Below the pieces are notes generated by a model. That model was not told the origin of the DNA. It saw nothing but the letters and a program-made list of their open reading frames with translations, and made no database searches. Source: Chitinophagaceae bacterium (lineage in GTDB: Bacteria > Bacteroidota > Bacteroidia > Chitinophagales > Chitinophagaceae). From it: a stretch of 32,711 nucleotides of DNA. Where the stretch lies: positions 1 to 32,711 of the forward strand of contig CANCPA010000033.1 of assembly GCA_947379895.1 (NCBI GenBank), read 5' to 3'. The translations under genes were made by a program, and so were the position numbers. Positions 10,200-18,500 of the stretch are shown here, one piece after another; within the stretch, counting starts at the first letter, position 1; each line of letters opens with the position of its first letter.

Positions 10200-10340
10200 C
10201 AAATACCAATGCTGTCGATTCTTCCTTGAAGCACATGAAAATTCCTTAGAGTGCAACAAATACAATTCCTCACTTTGTCAATCATCCTTGCAATAACAAA
10301 AGGCAATTCTGAGGGGATATGGGCTTCTCCTTAAATACAT

Positions 10341-10361
10341 TATGAAAGCAATCCTTTCATA
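10341..10361 (+). terminator. Small hairpin downstream of the LamG/PKD gene
   Basis: TATGAAAG at 10341-10348 and CTTTCATA at 10354-10361 pair perfectly over 8 bp with a 5-base loop, about 140 bases after the stop codon. No T-run follows, so a terminator role is only possible, not shown. Confidence 0.25.
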
Positions 10362-10433
10362 TACATCGATTTAGACTTACCATGATTCACTAATTACTAA
10401 AAAGTTATTCAATCTGTACTGGGATTAATATAT

Positions 10434-10818
10434 AGTTTTACGGGTGTATAAAAGTTTTTCGCTTACCATTACTAAACTACATTATCACCAATGTAGTTTA
10501 GTAATAATTTCCACACAGCTAAATTTATAAAATAGCTTTTTTTCAAATTGTTTTTCTAGTACTCGCTTTCTCACCAGTCCTTACATAAGCCACCTTAGGG
10601 CAATCTGCTTTCAGCGAAGCTGAAATTGAGAAAAATCCGTAGGATATTTTTCTCAAAAGGTTGAACGGAGTGGCGTTGTAAGGACGAAGCCTGCCGGCTC
10701 AGAGGCAAAAAAATCGAATAAATCCATATTCTAATCGGTTTGAACTTTTAGCTTTCATAAATCGAATTTATTTAGGTTTAATATTTTAAGCGAAAAACTT
10801 TTATGCACCCAGTTTTAC
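10434..10818. mobile_element. MITE-like element 1 with perfect 8-bp target duplication
   Basis: The element proper is 10442-10810 (369 bp). Its terminal inverted repeats, 10442-10465 and 10787-10810, match at 23 of 24 positions and read GGGTGTATAAAAGTTTTTCG inward from the left. The bases directly outside are identical direct repeats, AGTTTTAC at 10434-10441 and at 10811-10818, which is a target site duplication. There is no open frame inside large enough for a transposase, so it would be non-autonomous. The interior is highly structured: a perfect 16-bp hairpin (10468-10483 with 10490-10505) and a branched fold at 10577-10685. A relative with the same ends and its own 8-bp duplication is at 18501-18613. 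The autonomous partner is not in the window. Confidence 0.82.
10577..10685. other. Branched multi-hairpin structure inside MITE-like element 1
   Basis: An outer imperfect stem pairs 10577-10595 (GTCCTTACATAAGCCACCT) with 10667-10685 (GGAGTGGCGTTGTAAGGAC). Inside it, two hairpins stand next to each other. TTTCAGC/GCTGAAA at 10609-10625 has a GAA loop. TTGAGAAAAAT/ATTTTTCTCAA at 10626-10656 is perfect over 11 bp. The two share a boundary, so the whole would fold as a junction. It could be a structured RNA or a DNA cruciform tied to transposition. No expression signal is visible. Confidence 0.5.
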
Positions 10819-10825
10819 TGCTTTT

Positions 10826-11255
10826 TTTGCTGTTTTCTGATGATTCCTTACAGCTTTCAGATGATTCCTTATACCTTTTTTGTGATTCCTTATATATATA
10901 ACATACAAGCATCGTCATTTTGGTAGATTCCTTACAGTTTCCTCATGATTCCTTATACCTTTTGGTTGATTCCTTACAAAAAAAACATGCAAGCTTCATC
11001 ATGTTGGTATATCCGTTACAGGTTTTTCATGAGTTGATACAGGAAATAGATGGTCTCTTACACCTTTTTGATGAAGCTATACATAAGTCAAGTACATTCC
11101 TTAGGGTTTTCTGATGGTTCCTTACAGGAAATAGATAGTCTCTTACACCTTTTTGATGAAGCTATACATAAGTCAAGTACATTCCTTAGAGTTTTCTAAT
11201 GATTACTTATATGAATTCGGTGGATGCTTACACTTTTTGAATGATACTATATATA
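10826..11255. repeat. 21-bp tandem repeat array (minisatellite)
   Basis: About 19 degenerate units of roughly 21 bp fill this stretch. Read on the minus strand, the core is TAAGGAATCATCAGAAAAC preceded by TG or TA. The best units are at the left end. In one minus-strand frame they read as heptapeptides such as CKESSEN, YKESSES and CKESTKM, but stops interrupt the frame. A higher-order duplication is clear: the 85-bp block (about four units) starting at 11041 recurs at 11126 with only a few changes. The array lies exactly between MITE-like elements 1 and 2. It may be a decayed repeat-protein gene or a non-coding satellite. Confidence 0.75.
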
Positions 11256-11268
11256 TGTCAATTTCATT

Positions 11269-11370
11269 GGGAGCATAAAAATTATTTCGCTTATTCAGAA
11301 GCCGCCTACCTGACAGGTTTTCAAAACCTGTCAGGTATAATAAGATGAAAGCAAAAACTTTTATTCTCTC
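11269..11370. mobile_element. Decayed MITE-like element 2 carrying a 29-bp palindrome
   Basis: The left end GGGAGCATAAAAATTATTTCG starts at 11269 and the right end AAAAACTTTTATTCTCTC stops at 11370; both resemble the ends of the elements at 10442 and 18509 with several changes. The interior holds a perfect palindrome, ACCTGACAGGTTTT at 11308-11321 and its complement at 11323-11336, around a single C. The flanks (ATTTCATT and TATAATAT) do not match, so no target duplication survives. It lies about 65 bp upstream of the TonB-dependent receptor gene. Confidence 0.55.
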
Positions 11371-11435
11371 TATAATATGCAAATCATTTTATACACTTGC
11401 ATCTTTATTATCTTCGCCGTCTTAATAATTTGTAG

Positions 11436-13934
11436 ATGCGTATATATCAGGTGCTTTTATTATTTTGTTTGTCACCCCTTTTTACATGGTCGCAGTCTCA
11501 TGCTTATGTTTCAGGAAAGGTTGTCGATGAGAACGATGCTCCACTTCAAGGGATAACTGTTCAATTACTCACCAAACAAAAGAGCGCATTAACTGATAGT
11601 TTGGGACATTTCAAGATTGCAGTAGCACCGAATAAAAACACAGCAATTATTTTCTCATCTATTGGCAGAGCCACTGTACAAAAAAGCTTCATTGTTGCGA
11701 GTGGTAAAACTGAAAAGGTAATTATTCGCCTTCAGCCTAGCATTTCTCAAATGCAGGATGTAGTAGTTAAAGATAATCGGAATCGAAGGGATGCAGGGGC
11801 AGTTAGTATTGATGCAAAGCAGGCGATTCTTAATCCCTCACCCAATAGTAATATTGAGAGTTTAATAAAAATATTTGTAGGTAGTAATAATGAACTTACC
11901 TCTAACTATTCTGTTCGTGGAGGTAACTACGATGAAAACCTGATGTATGTAAATGACTTTGAAGTTTTTCGTCCTTATTTAGTCAATAGTGGTCAGCAAG
12001 AGGGGCTTAGCTTCATTAATCCTGAATTGACGGGAGGGATTAAGTTTTATAATGGAGGGTTTCAATCTAAATATGGGGACAAATTGAGTAGTGTATTGGA
12101 TATTACCTACCGAAAACCTACAAAATTCGGAGGATCTATTTATACGGGACTACTCGAACAGGGTTTGCATCTTGAAGGGATATCTTCCAATAAAAAGTTC
12201 ACCTATTTATTTGGAGTCAGAAATAAAACAAATAGAAACCTTTTAAGTAGTCAGGAAACAACGGGGAATTATGTTCCCTCATCTTCCGACTTGCAAACAT
12301 TGCTTACTTGGCAAGCATCTAACAAATGGCAATTCGATTTATTAGTCAATCTTTCAGCTACTAAATTCACCTTCTTCCCACAATCAAGTCAGTTGACTTC
12401 ATCAGTTTTTACTGCCCTTTATTCACAAAGTCTAGGGTTAAATATCGACTTTGCAGGACAAGAAAAGGATAGATATAGTACTAATTTTATTGGATTTTCT
12501 GCTACACAATCTGTTCGAAAGAACTTGAAACTAAAATGGATGTTAAGTAGTTTTACTGATGTAGAACAACAGAATCAAGATATTTTAGGTGCGTATCTTT
12601 TTGGAGAGCGAGATTATACACAAGGGAGTAAAACGTATGGCTCAATAGTTAATCCATTAGGGGCGGGGGTTTATCAAAATTTTAGTAGAGATAATCTTAC
12701 AATTAATGTTTTAAATGCAGGACATAAAGGAACACTTGAATTGGGCAAAAACTTTATTCAATGGGGGGCAAATGTTGAACAGCAAACAATAACTGATAAA
12801 ATAAATGAGTGGCAAATGAATGATAGTGCAGGCTATTCATTGCCTTATAATCCTCAAAAAATTGCACTATCCAATGTTTTAAAAAGCAATGAGAATCTAA
12901 ATGCTACACGTATCAGCGGTTATGTTCAAGATAATATTCAATTTAAAGATAGCAGTGATGTGGTGATGCAGATTGGTGCACGTTACAATTACAATTCTTT
13001 AAATAAGGAATTTTTAGTTTCGCCTCGAATCGGAATTTCTTTTAAGCCAAAAAATTGGAAGAAAGATGTCATTATTAAATCATCAATTGGAGTTTATCAA
13101 CAACCCCCTTTTTATAGAGAATTGCGTGGTTATAATGGCGTAGTTAACGCTAATCTGTTGTCGCAAAAGAGTTGGCAAATAACTACAGGTTTGGATTATA
13201 ATTTTAGATTGTTTCAACGTCCTGCACGCTTAACAACGGAAGCTTATTTCAAGAGTATGTGGGATGTAATACCTTATGATGTTAATAATGTAAGAGTTCA
13301 ATATTTTGGACAGAATAATGCTAAAGCTTATGCAATTGGTATTGAAAACAGGTTATATACAGAATTTGTAAAAGATGCAGAAAGTTGGTTGAGTTTTTCA
13401 ATCATGCAGTCGAAAGAAAAGATCGACAACTTTACGTATAACCAATATACAAATGCTTCAGGTCAGGTAATTTCTGCCGGAATGAAAGATCAAGTTGTTA
13501 CTGATAGTATTTCTAATAGTGTGGGTTGGATGCGTCGACCTTCTGACAGAAGATTTACTTTAGGTTTCTTTTATCAAGACTATATGAGTAACAATAAGAA
13601 CTTAAAGTTTTATATGAATACTATTTATGGCAGTAATCTACCTTACAATATTCCTGGAAGTGTCAAATATCGAAATGCATTAACAATTCCAAGTTATATT
13701 AGAGTTGATATGGGATTCAGCGCCATGCTTTTAGATGGGGAGAAGCCAACTAAAAGTCATTCTCCTTTTAAAAACTTTAAGAGCATTTGGGCAAGTTTAG
13801 AAGTATTTAATGTAATTGATCATGCGAATACAATAAGTTATTTGCTGATTAAGGATTTTCAAAACAACACGTTTGCAATTCCAAATACTTTAACTCCTCG
13901 ACTTTTGAATCTAAAATTAGTTGCAAGATGGTAA
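11436..13934 (+). CDS. TonB-dependent outer-membrane receptor with carboxypeptidase-regulatory-like domain
   Basis: This 832-residue protein is an outer-membrane beta-barrel transporter powered by TonB/ExbBD. It starts with a signal peptide (about 1-20, MRIYQVLLLFCLSPLFTWSQ). A CarboxypepD_reg-like beta-sandwich follows (about 24-105, YVSGKVVDENDAPLQGITVQ), as is usual in Bacteroidota receptors. The plug domain comes next (about 108-230), with the typical YSVRGGNYDENLMYVN stretch. The rest is a barrel rich in aromatic beta-strands, ending in LKLVARW with the C-terminal aromatic residue needed for barrel assembly. There is no SusD-like gene beside it, so it is not a SusC/D pair, and the substrate (siderophore, vitamin or oligomer) cannot be told. 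It appears to be a single-gene unit; the next gene starts 165 bp later. Confidence 0.93.
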   Translation: MRIYQVLLLFCLSPLFTWSQSHAYVSGKVVDENDAPLQGITVQLLTKQKSALTDSLGHFKIAVAPNKNTAIIFSSIGRATVQKSFIVASGKTEKVIIRLQPSISQMQDVVVKDNRNRRDAGAVSIDAKQAILNPSPNSNIESLIKIFVGSNNELTSNYSVRGGNYDENLMYVNDFEVFRPYLVNSGQQEGLSFINPELTGGIKFYNGGFQSKYGDKLSSVLDITYRKPTKFGGSIYTGLLEQGLHLEGISSNKKFTYLFGVRNKTNRNLLSSQETTGNYVPSSSDLQTLLTWQASNKWQFDLLVNLSATKFTFFPQSSQLTSSVFTALYSQSLGLNIDFAGQEKDRYSTNFIGFSATQSVRKNLKLKWMLSSFTDVEQQNQDILGAYLFGERDYTQGSKTYGSIVNPLGAGVYQNFSRDNLTINVLNAGHKGTLELGKNFIQWGANVEQQTITDKINEWQMNDSAGYSLPYNPQKIALSNVLKSNENLNATRISGYVQDNIQFKDSSDVVMQIGARYNYNSLNKEFLVSPRIGISFKPKNWKKDVIIKSSIGVYQQPPFYRELRGYNGVVNANLLSQKSWQITTGLDYNFRLFQRPARLTTEAYFKSMWDVIPYDVNNVRVQYFGQNNAKAYAIGIENRLYTEFVKDAESWLSFSIMQSKEKIDNFTYNQYTNASGQVISAGMKDQVVTDSISNSVGWMRRPSDRRFTLGFFYQDYMSNNKNLKFYMNTIYGSNLPYNIPGSVKYRNALTIPSYIRVDMGFSAMLLDGEKPTKSHSPFKNFKSIWASLEVFNVIDHANTISYLLIKDFQNNTFAIPNTLTPRLLNLKLVARW

Positions 13935-14099
13935 GAAATGGGCATAGGAGGGAAAGAGAAAAAGAGAAAAAGATGTTTAGAAGTAAGTTATTATAAAAAA
14001 TGAATAAACAGTAACCTTAAACTTCAACCTGTAACTAGCATCCTGCAATTTGCTTATAGTAACTAATATTTTGCAACAAATAATTAGCCTTTTCTATTA

Positions 14100-15545
14100 A
14101 TGTATAAATACGGTTTTAATATATTATTGTTCAAGATACTGCTAATTACTTTGTTAGTTATTAGTGAAGTCACTGCACAAAAGGTTCAAAAGCCTATTGA
14201 CAGCAGCAATAACAAAAATGCTGTTTTAGATATTTCTAATGGTGGACAGGTTGAAAGGGAGTCAATTGTTTTAGCAGGAGAGGATATTAATAAAAAAATC
14301 AAGGATAATATTTTTATAAAGGTAGAAACGAGTAAAAAAGAATGCTTTGTCGGAGAGCCTTTATTAGTTCAATACAAACTCTGCACGAGACTACACAGTA
14401 ATTCAAAAGTTCTTTCGCCCCCTACTTTTTCTGGTTGTAGTGTTATTGAAATGACTTCTTCTGAAGTTAAGGTTGCAGAGGAAAAAATTAATGGTAAGTT
14501 TTTCAAAACTTATATTATCCGTAAAGTTCAATTATTCCCCATACAGGAAGGGCGCTTAGCTTTAGGGATTGCAACAGTTGATAATGAAATCAAATTTATT
14601 GAACAACATACAAGTAGTAATATTTCAATAAATAAGAAAGCACTTATAATAAACGACTCTACATTTATTAAAGTTAAGCCACTGCCAATTGATACATCTA
14701 AATTAGGGTTCTCAGGTGCAGTTGGTAAATTTTTCATGATTGGGAAGGTAAATAAGACTAATGATACCGCTAATAATAACAACCAACTAGAAATTACTAT
14801 TAGTGGCAATGGGAATTTCATGAGTATTCCTTGTCCCCATATTGCGTGGCCTTCGAATATTCAGCCTTTTGAATCGAGAAGTACTGAATTGCTTGATAAA
14901 CTCTCATTTCCCATTTTAGGTGAGAAAAAGTTTCTTATCCCCTTTATTTGCCAAAAAGAAGGAGAGGTGATTATTCCTTCGATTGTTTTGAGATATTTTG
15001 ATCCGGATACTAAGCAATTTACAAATGCTGAAATCGATTCAATTCATATCAAAGTTGCTCCACCTGTTCACATCAATATTGATGCACTATTAAAAGAAGA
15101 AGAAAAAACTGAGGATGAGGTTACCCTCATTTTTATAGTGTCTTCAATTGTTTTAGTGATAACAATGATACTTTTTATTGTGTTATGGAAAGCAAAAAAG
15201 AAAAAAAGTCTCCGACAATATGAAAAGTTCATTAAATCCGAAAATGCATTATTAAAAGAGAATATAATTGCGGAAGACAAAATCCGAGAATTTGAAATAG
15301 ATGAAGTCAGTTTGCCTCAAGTGGATTTTAATAAAAAGCTTGTGTTATTATCTGAATTAGCAGATGAGAAAATATTTTTCAGGGACGCAATTGATTTATG
15401 TGAAAGCATAATATCTAGTAACTCATGTATTTATGAAGAAGAAGAGCTAAATAAGATTATTGCCCTTTGCAATGAAGCGCTGTATTCATCAGTAAATACA
15501 AATAGCTATTTGATTTTTTTGCGAATTGAAAAAGTGTTGAATTAA
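14100..15545 (+). CDS. BatD-like membrane-anchored protein
   Basis: This 481-residue protein has the layout of BatD (oxygen-tolerance/aerotolerance) proteins. There is an N-terminal signal segment (about 1-26). A periplasmic part starts IFIKVETSKKECFVGEPLLVQYKL (from about residue 77), the hallmark BatD opening for its Ig-like domains. It also carries the pattern LEITISGNGN followed by FPILGEKKFLIPFICQKEGEVIIPSI. One membrane helix lies at about 343-365 (LIFIVSSIVLVITMILFIVLW), then a basic stop-transfer and a cytoplasmic tail of about 115 residues. BatD is normally encoded with BatA/B/C/E VWA and TPR proteins and a MoxR ATPase; none is next to it here, so this is an orphan copy. The role in stress tolerance is inferred from the family. 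Confidence 0.75.
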   Translation: MYKYGFNILLFKILLITLLVISEVTAQKVQKPIDSSNNKNAVLDISNGGQVERESIVLAGEDINKKIKDNIFIKVETSKKECFVGEPLLVQYKLCTRLHSNSKVLSPPTFSGCSVIEMTSSEVKVAEEKINGKFFKTYIIRKVQLFPIQEGRLALGIATVDNEIKFIEQHTSSNISINKKALIINDSTFIKVKPLPIDTSKLGFSGAVGKFFMIGKVNKTNDTANNNNQLEITISGNGNFMSIPCPHIAWPSNIQPFESRSTELLDKLSFPILGEKKFLIPFICQKEGEVIIPSIVLRYFDPDTKQFTNAEIDSIHIKVAPPVHINIDALLKEEEKTEDEVTLIFIVSSIVLVITMILFIVLWKAKKKKSLRQYEKFIKSENALLKENIIAEDKIREFEIDEVSLPQVDFNKKLVLLSELADEKIFFRDAIDLCESIISSNSCIYEEEELNKIIALCNEALYSSVNTNSYLIFLRIEKVLN

Positions 15546-15880
15546 AAGTGCTGCTTTTATTAGGCTAAAAGATATTGATTTGTTTGTTTAGGTAGTTTTT
15601 TAGAATTTCTAGGGATCTTAGTTTGATTAATTGGGTTAGATGTCGAAATATTTTCAAATTATTGATTAGAATCTGAAACCTATTTTTGGGAAAGGTTAAT
15701 TAAAACACATTCAATCCTTATTTTTGCGACGTTAATTTGAAAAGATAGCATTGATTTGCATCTATTTGTAATTTGTTGATTTTTGTTTTTCAAGTTAACA
15801 ATGTTATTCTTTCAATAGGAAAGAATTAATATTAAAACTGAATCTCTCTAACATTGCTAGTTTTGTGTTCAATTTAAATT
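15546..15880. other. 335-bp gap between the batD-like gene and the flippase-like gene
   Basis: This stretch is AT-rich and holds no open frame of note, no copy of the repeat families found elsewhere and no strong hairpin. The only signal is a TAGTTTTG box at 15858-15865 near its right end, listed separately. Confidence 0.6.
15858..15865 (+). promoter_or_regulatory. Possible -7 box of the flippase/rfaE2 pair
   Basis: TAGTTTTG fits TAnnTTTG and lies 15 bases before the ATG at 15881, the same spacing as for the LamG gene. No convincing TTG is found about 20 bases upstream, so the promoter is tentative. Confidence 0.3.
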
Positions 15881-16885
15881 ATGAATAAGAAAGCGACTAA
15901 TATTTTTAAGTACATCATCTTCTTAGGAATTGGTGTTTTCTTAGTTTGGTGGAGTCTCCATAAAATACCTGACAATAAATGGTCTGAATTCAAAACTGCA
16001 CTAGTAACTGCTAATTTTTGGCTATTAATTCCTGTTTTTTTTATATTGACTACAAGTCATATTCTTAGGGCAATTAGATGGAATACCCTTATGAAACCTA
16101 TGGGATATCAGCCTCGAATAGTAAATACCTTTTTTGCAGTAATGATCGGTTATCTTGCAAACCTTGCTGTACCCCGATTAGGAGAAGTTTTAAAATGTAC
16201 ATTGCTTTCTAAATATGAGAATGTTCCTGCCGAAAAGTTAGTGGGTACAATCGTAATTGAACGTGCAGTTGATGTAGTTTGCTTAGTTGTTGTTTTTATT
16301 TCGGCTTTTGCACTTCAATATGAATTAATTGGTGAATTTGGCAAACAATTACTCTCTAGTCTTTTTTCTAATAATAGTGGAAATTTTTCATGGACAAAAG
16401 TCGGCATCGCAATTGGTGTAATTGCAGCGATTATTTTATTTATTAAAGTATGGTTTAAAATCTTTTCCCATTTGAAAATTGTTATTGCACTCGAAAAAAT
16501 ATTTAAAGGTATTTGGGAAGGTCTTACATCAATCAGAAATGTTCAGCAAAAAGGACTCTTTTTGTTTTGTACAGTGGGTATTTGGGTGCTATATATTGCT
16601 GGAACTTGGGTAGGTCTGTGTGCAACTCAAAATACTGCCCACTTGGGTTTTGGTGCGGCATTATCTGCATTAGCATTTGCAAGTATTGGTATGATAATTA
16701 CACCCGGAGGGATAGGGGCTTATGCAATATTCCTTGCTAAAGTTTTAGAAAAAAATGATATACCTTATGAAATTGGATTGGCAAACGGCACACTTCAATG
16801 GTTTGCTCAATTCTTAATTGTTGTGATTATGGGCTTTATCTCTGTGGGATTATTACCTTGGTATAATAAAAAGCAATCATTCTAA
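15881..16885 (+). CDS. YbhN/LPG-synthase-TM family integral membrane protein (flippase-like)
   Basis: This 334-residue polytopic membrane protein belongs to the lysylphosphatidylglycerol synthase TM region / YbhN (UPF0104) family. Family members carry 7-9 helices and are proposed to move or flip lipids or lipid-linked sugars. Visible family signs are the stretch SHILRAIRWNTLMKPMGYQP (about residues 60-79), MIGYLANLAVPRLGEVLKCT (88-107) with the conserved Pro-Arg-x-Gly-Glu, and GGIGAYAIF in the C-terminal half. The stop codon TAA at 16883-16885 shares one base with the ATG of the rfaE2-type gene, so the two are co-translated. That link to a heptose/sugar nucleotidyltransferase suggests a role in envelope glycan or lipid export, but this is inference. 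Confidence 0.85.
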   Translation: MNKKATNIFKYIIFLGIGVFLVWWSLHKIPDNKWSEFKTALVTANFWLLIPVFFILTTSHILRAIRWNTLMKPMGYQPRIVNTFFAVMIGYLANLAVPRLGEVLKCTLLSKYENVPAEKLVGTIVIERAVDVVCLVVVFISAFALQYELIGEFGKQLLSSLFSNNSGNFSWTKVGIAIGVIAAIILFIKVWFKIFSHLKIVIALEKIFKGIWEGLTSIRNVQQKGLFLFCTVGIWVLYIAGTWVGLCATQNTAHLGFGAALSALAFASIGMIITPGGIGAYAIFLAKVLEKNDIPYEIGLANGTLQWFAQFLIVVIMGFISVGLLPWYNKKQSF

Positions 16886-17379
16886 TGAAACAAATTAATG
16901 CGATTCAAAATAAAATTTACACTTTATCTGATTTAAAGGCAGTTGTGAATGGGTGGCGGCTAAAAGGAAAAACTATTTCTTTTACAAACGGTTGTTTCGA
17001 CATTCTCCATGATGGTCATATTTTTTCACTTTCTCAAGCTGCTAAAGAAGCCGATATCTTAATCGTTGGTGTTAATAGTGATGCGAGTACTAAAAGATTG
17101 AAGGGAAACGAGCGTCCTGTGAATAATGAACAAAGTAGATCCTTAATTCTAGCTAGTTTGACTATTGTTGATGCAGTAGTAATTTTTGAAGAAGATACTC
17201 CACTAAATCTAATTTCTACATTGCTTCCTGATGTGCTTGTAAAAGGAGGCGATTACACAATTGAACAAATTGTCGGCGCAAAGGACGTTATAGCAAATGG
17301 AGGTAATGTTATTATTAATCCTATAGTTCAAGGTTTTTCAACAACAGGTATCATTGAAAAAATACGAAAGCTTGGATAA
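16885..17379 (+). CDS. rfaE2: RfaE2-type nucleotidyltransferase (D-glycero-beta-D-manno-heptose 1-phosphate adenylyltransferase)
   Basis: This 164-residue cytidylyltransferase-fold enzyme matches the separate C-terminal half of HldE (RfaE domain II), which makes ADP-heptose for lipopolysaccharide core. The nucleotide-binding motif FTNGCFDILHDGH is at about residues 33-45, with the HxGH signature at 42-45. VGVNSDASTKRLKG and the terminal FSTTGIIEKIRK are also typical. The kinase half (RfaE1) is not in this window. It overlaps the flippase-like gene by one base. The alternative, another glycerol-3-phosphate cytidylyltransferase-like enzyme, is less likely because of the RPVNNEQSR and STTGIIEKI motifs. 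Confidence 0.88.
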   Translation: MKQINAIQNKIYTLSDLKAVVNGWRLKGKTISFTNGCFDILHDGHIFSLSQAAKEADILIVGVNSDASTKRLKGNERPVNNEQSRSLILASLTIVDAVVIFEEDTPLNLISTLLPDVLVKGGDYTIEQIVGAKDVIANGGNVIINPIVQGFSTTGIIEKIRKLG

Positions 17380-17444
17380 AAGAAATTGAAAATAAGTGCT
17401 CTTTTAAGACTAACTAAGTTCTATTTTTATTAATTAACTTTCAA

Positions 17445-18071
17445 TTATTCAAACCCATGTTCAATTGCATATCTAGTAATATCTGCATTAGATGTAATGT
17501 GCATTTTCTCTAAAATCCTAGTTCTATAAGTACTGATTGTATTTACACTAAGTGAAAGGTCTTCTGCAATATCAGATAATTTTTTTCCTTTGGCCAATAA
17601 TTGAAATACTTCCATTTCCCTATCTGAAAGTGTTTTATGTGGTTGATCCATATCTTCGTCAACATGATATTGTATCAGTAATTCCGCAATTTCTGGAGTT
17701 ACATATTTTTTCCCGTTTAAAATTTGTTCTATAGCCTTAACAAGTTCTTCAGGAGCTGTTTCTTTAGTCAGATATCCTGAAGCGCCTGCTTTAAAAGTCC
17801 GTACAGCATAATGTTCAGGGGAATGCACACTTAGTATTAATACAGGAATCTTAGGATAGTTATCCTTTACAAATTTTACAATGTCTAGTCCAGATCTTCC
17901 AGGCATTGAGATGTCGGAGATTATTACAGACCAAACTCTATCATCAATTTTTTTTATTATATCAGCACCATCAATTGCTTCTTCAATATATGCATGTGGA
18001 TAGGCTTCCGTAAGAATCATCTTTAAGCCTTTCCTTACAACACTGTGATCATCACCAATTAAAATATTCAT
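17445..18071 (-). CDS. NarL/FixJ-family response regulator (REC + LuxR-type HTH)
   Basis: This 208-residue two-component regulator has a receiver domain with acidic pocket D7/D8, phospho-acceptor D53 (IISDISMPG), conserved S81 and K103 (GYLTKE). A LuxR-type DNA-binding domain follows in the last 65 residues: LSDREMEVFQLLAKGKKLSD and then SVNTISTYRTRILEKM. It should act as a phosphorylation-dependent transcription factor in the cytoplasm. No histidine kinase gene is adjacent, so it is an orphan whose partner lies elsewhere. It is convergent with rfaE2 (65-bp gap). All residues needed for phosphorylation are present. Confidence 0.93.
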   Translation of the reverse strand: MNILIGDDHSVVRKGLKMILTEAYPHAYIEEAIDGADIIKKIDDRVWSVIISDISMPGRSGLDIVKFVKDNYPKIPVLILSVHSPEHYAVRTFKAGASGYLTKETAPEELVKAIEQILNGKKYVTPEIAELLIQYHVDEDMDQPHKTLSDREMEVFQLLAKGKKLSDIAEDLSLSVNTISTYRTRILEKMHITSNADITRYAIEHGFE

Positions 18072-18144
18072 TTTTGTTTTTCTATTATCTAAAAGGTTAG
18101 GTGCAAATTCTTAAACCGAACAAAGGCAAACGAATTTATTTTGG

Positions 18145-18171
18145 CAAAAGTACCTATAAACATAATAGCAA
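18145..18171 (-). promoter_or_regulatory. Possible promoter of the response regulator gene
   Basis: On the minus strand TACTTTTG (18152 to 18145) fits TAnnTTTG and a TTG (18171 to 18169) lies 16 bases upstream of it. This would give a leader of about 65 bases before the ATG at 18071. The region is AT-rich, so chance matches are easy. Confidence 0.3.
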
Positions 18172-18283
18172 ATTTTATTAATGAAAACGAAATAGTGAGT
18201 TATTTGTTACGACTTTAGAATTTTTATCACAATGAACCAAATAAATTCTCAAATAATCAAAAAGAGAATATTGATGATCGGAA

Positions 18284-18334
18284 GTTTCTTTTAATAAAAT
18301 CTTAAAAGAAACAATACTACTCAGTGGGTTTTAC
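18284..18334. repeat. 11-bp perfect hairpin followed by a fragment of the TACTACTCAG family
   Basis: GTTTCTTTTAA at 18284-18294 and its exact complement at 18302-18312 form a hairpin with a 7-base loop. Directly after it, 18314-18334 reads ATACTACTCAGTGGGTTTTAC, which resembles the end of the elements at 2756 and 22216. It is part of the 602-bp gap 18072-18673, which also holds a MITE-like element. Outside these pieces the gap shows nothing I can name. Confidence 0.4.
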
Positions 18335-18500
18335 GAAAATAAAAGCATTGGCATTCACTACAAATCACATGTCTTAGTATGAATGGATGTAAATAACCTT
18401 TTCACAAATTAGGTATCTCAATAAGAATTTAAAATCCAATTAGTATTGTTTATTCAGCTATAAATGAGAAAAACATAATTACACTGTTTGAATTTGATTG

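Noticed and set aside
10920-11114. 64-residue open frame in the 21-bp array
   Set aside because: It is a by-product of the 21-bp periodicity; the other strand shows clearer heptads and is also broken by stops.
11261-11378. Target duplication around MITE-like element 2
   Set aside because: The 8-bp flanks ATTTCATT and TATAATAT do not match, so no duplication can be claimed.
11436-13934. SusC of a SusC/SusD polysaccharide utilisation locus
   Set aside because: No SusD-like gene or glycoside hydrolase is adjacent, and the receptor is shorter than typical SusC proteins.
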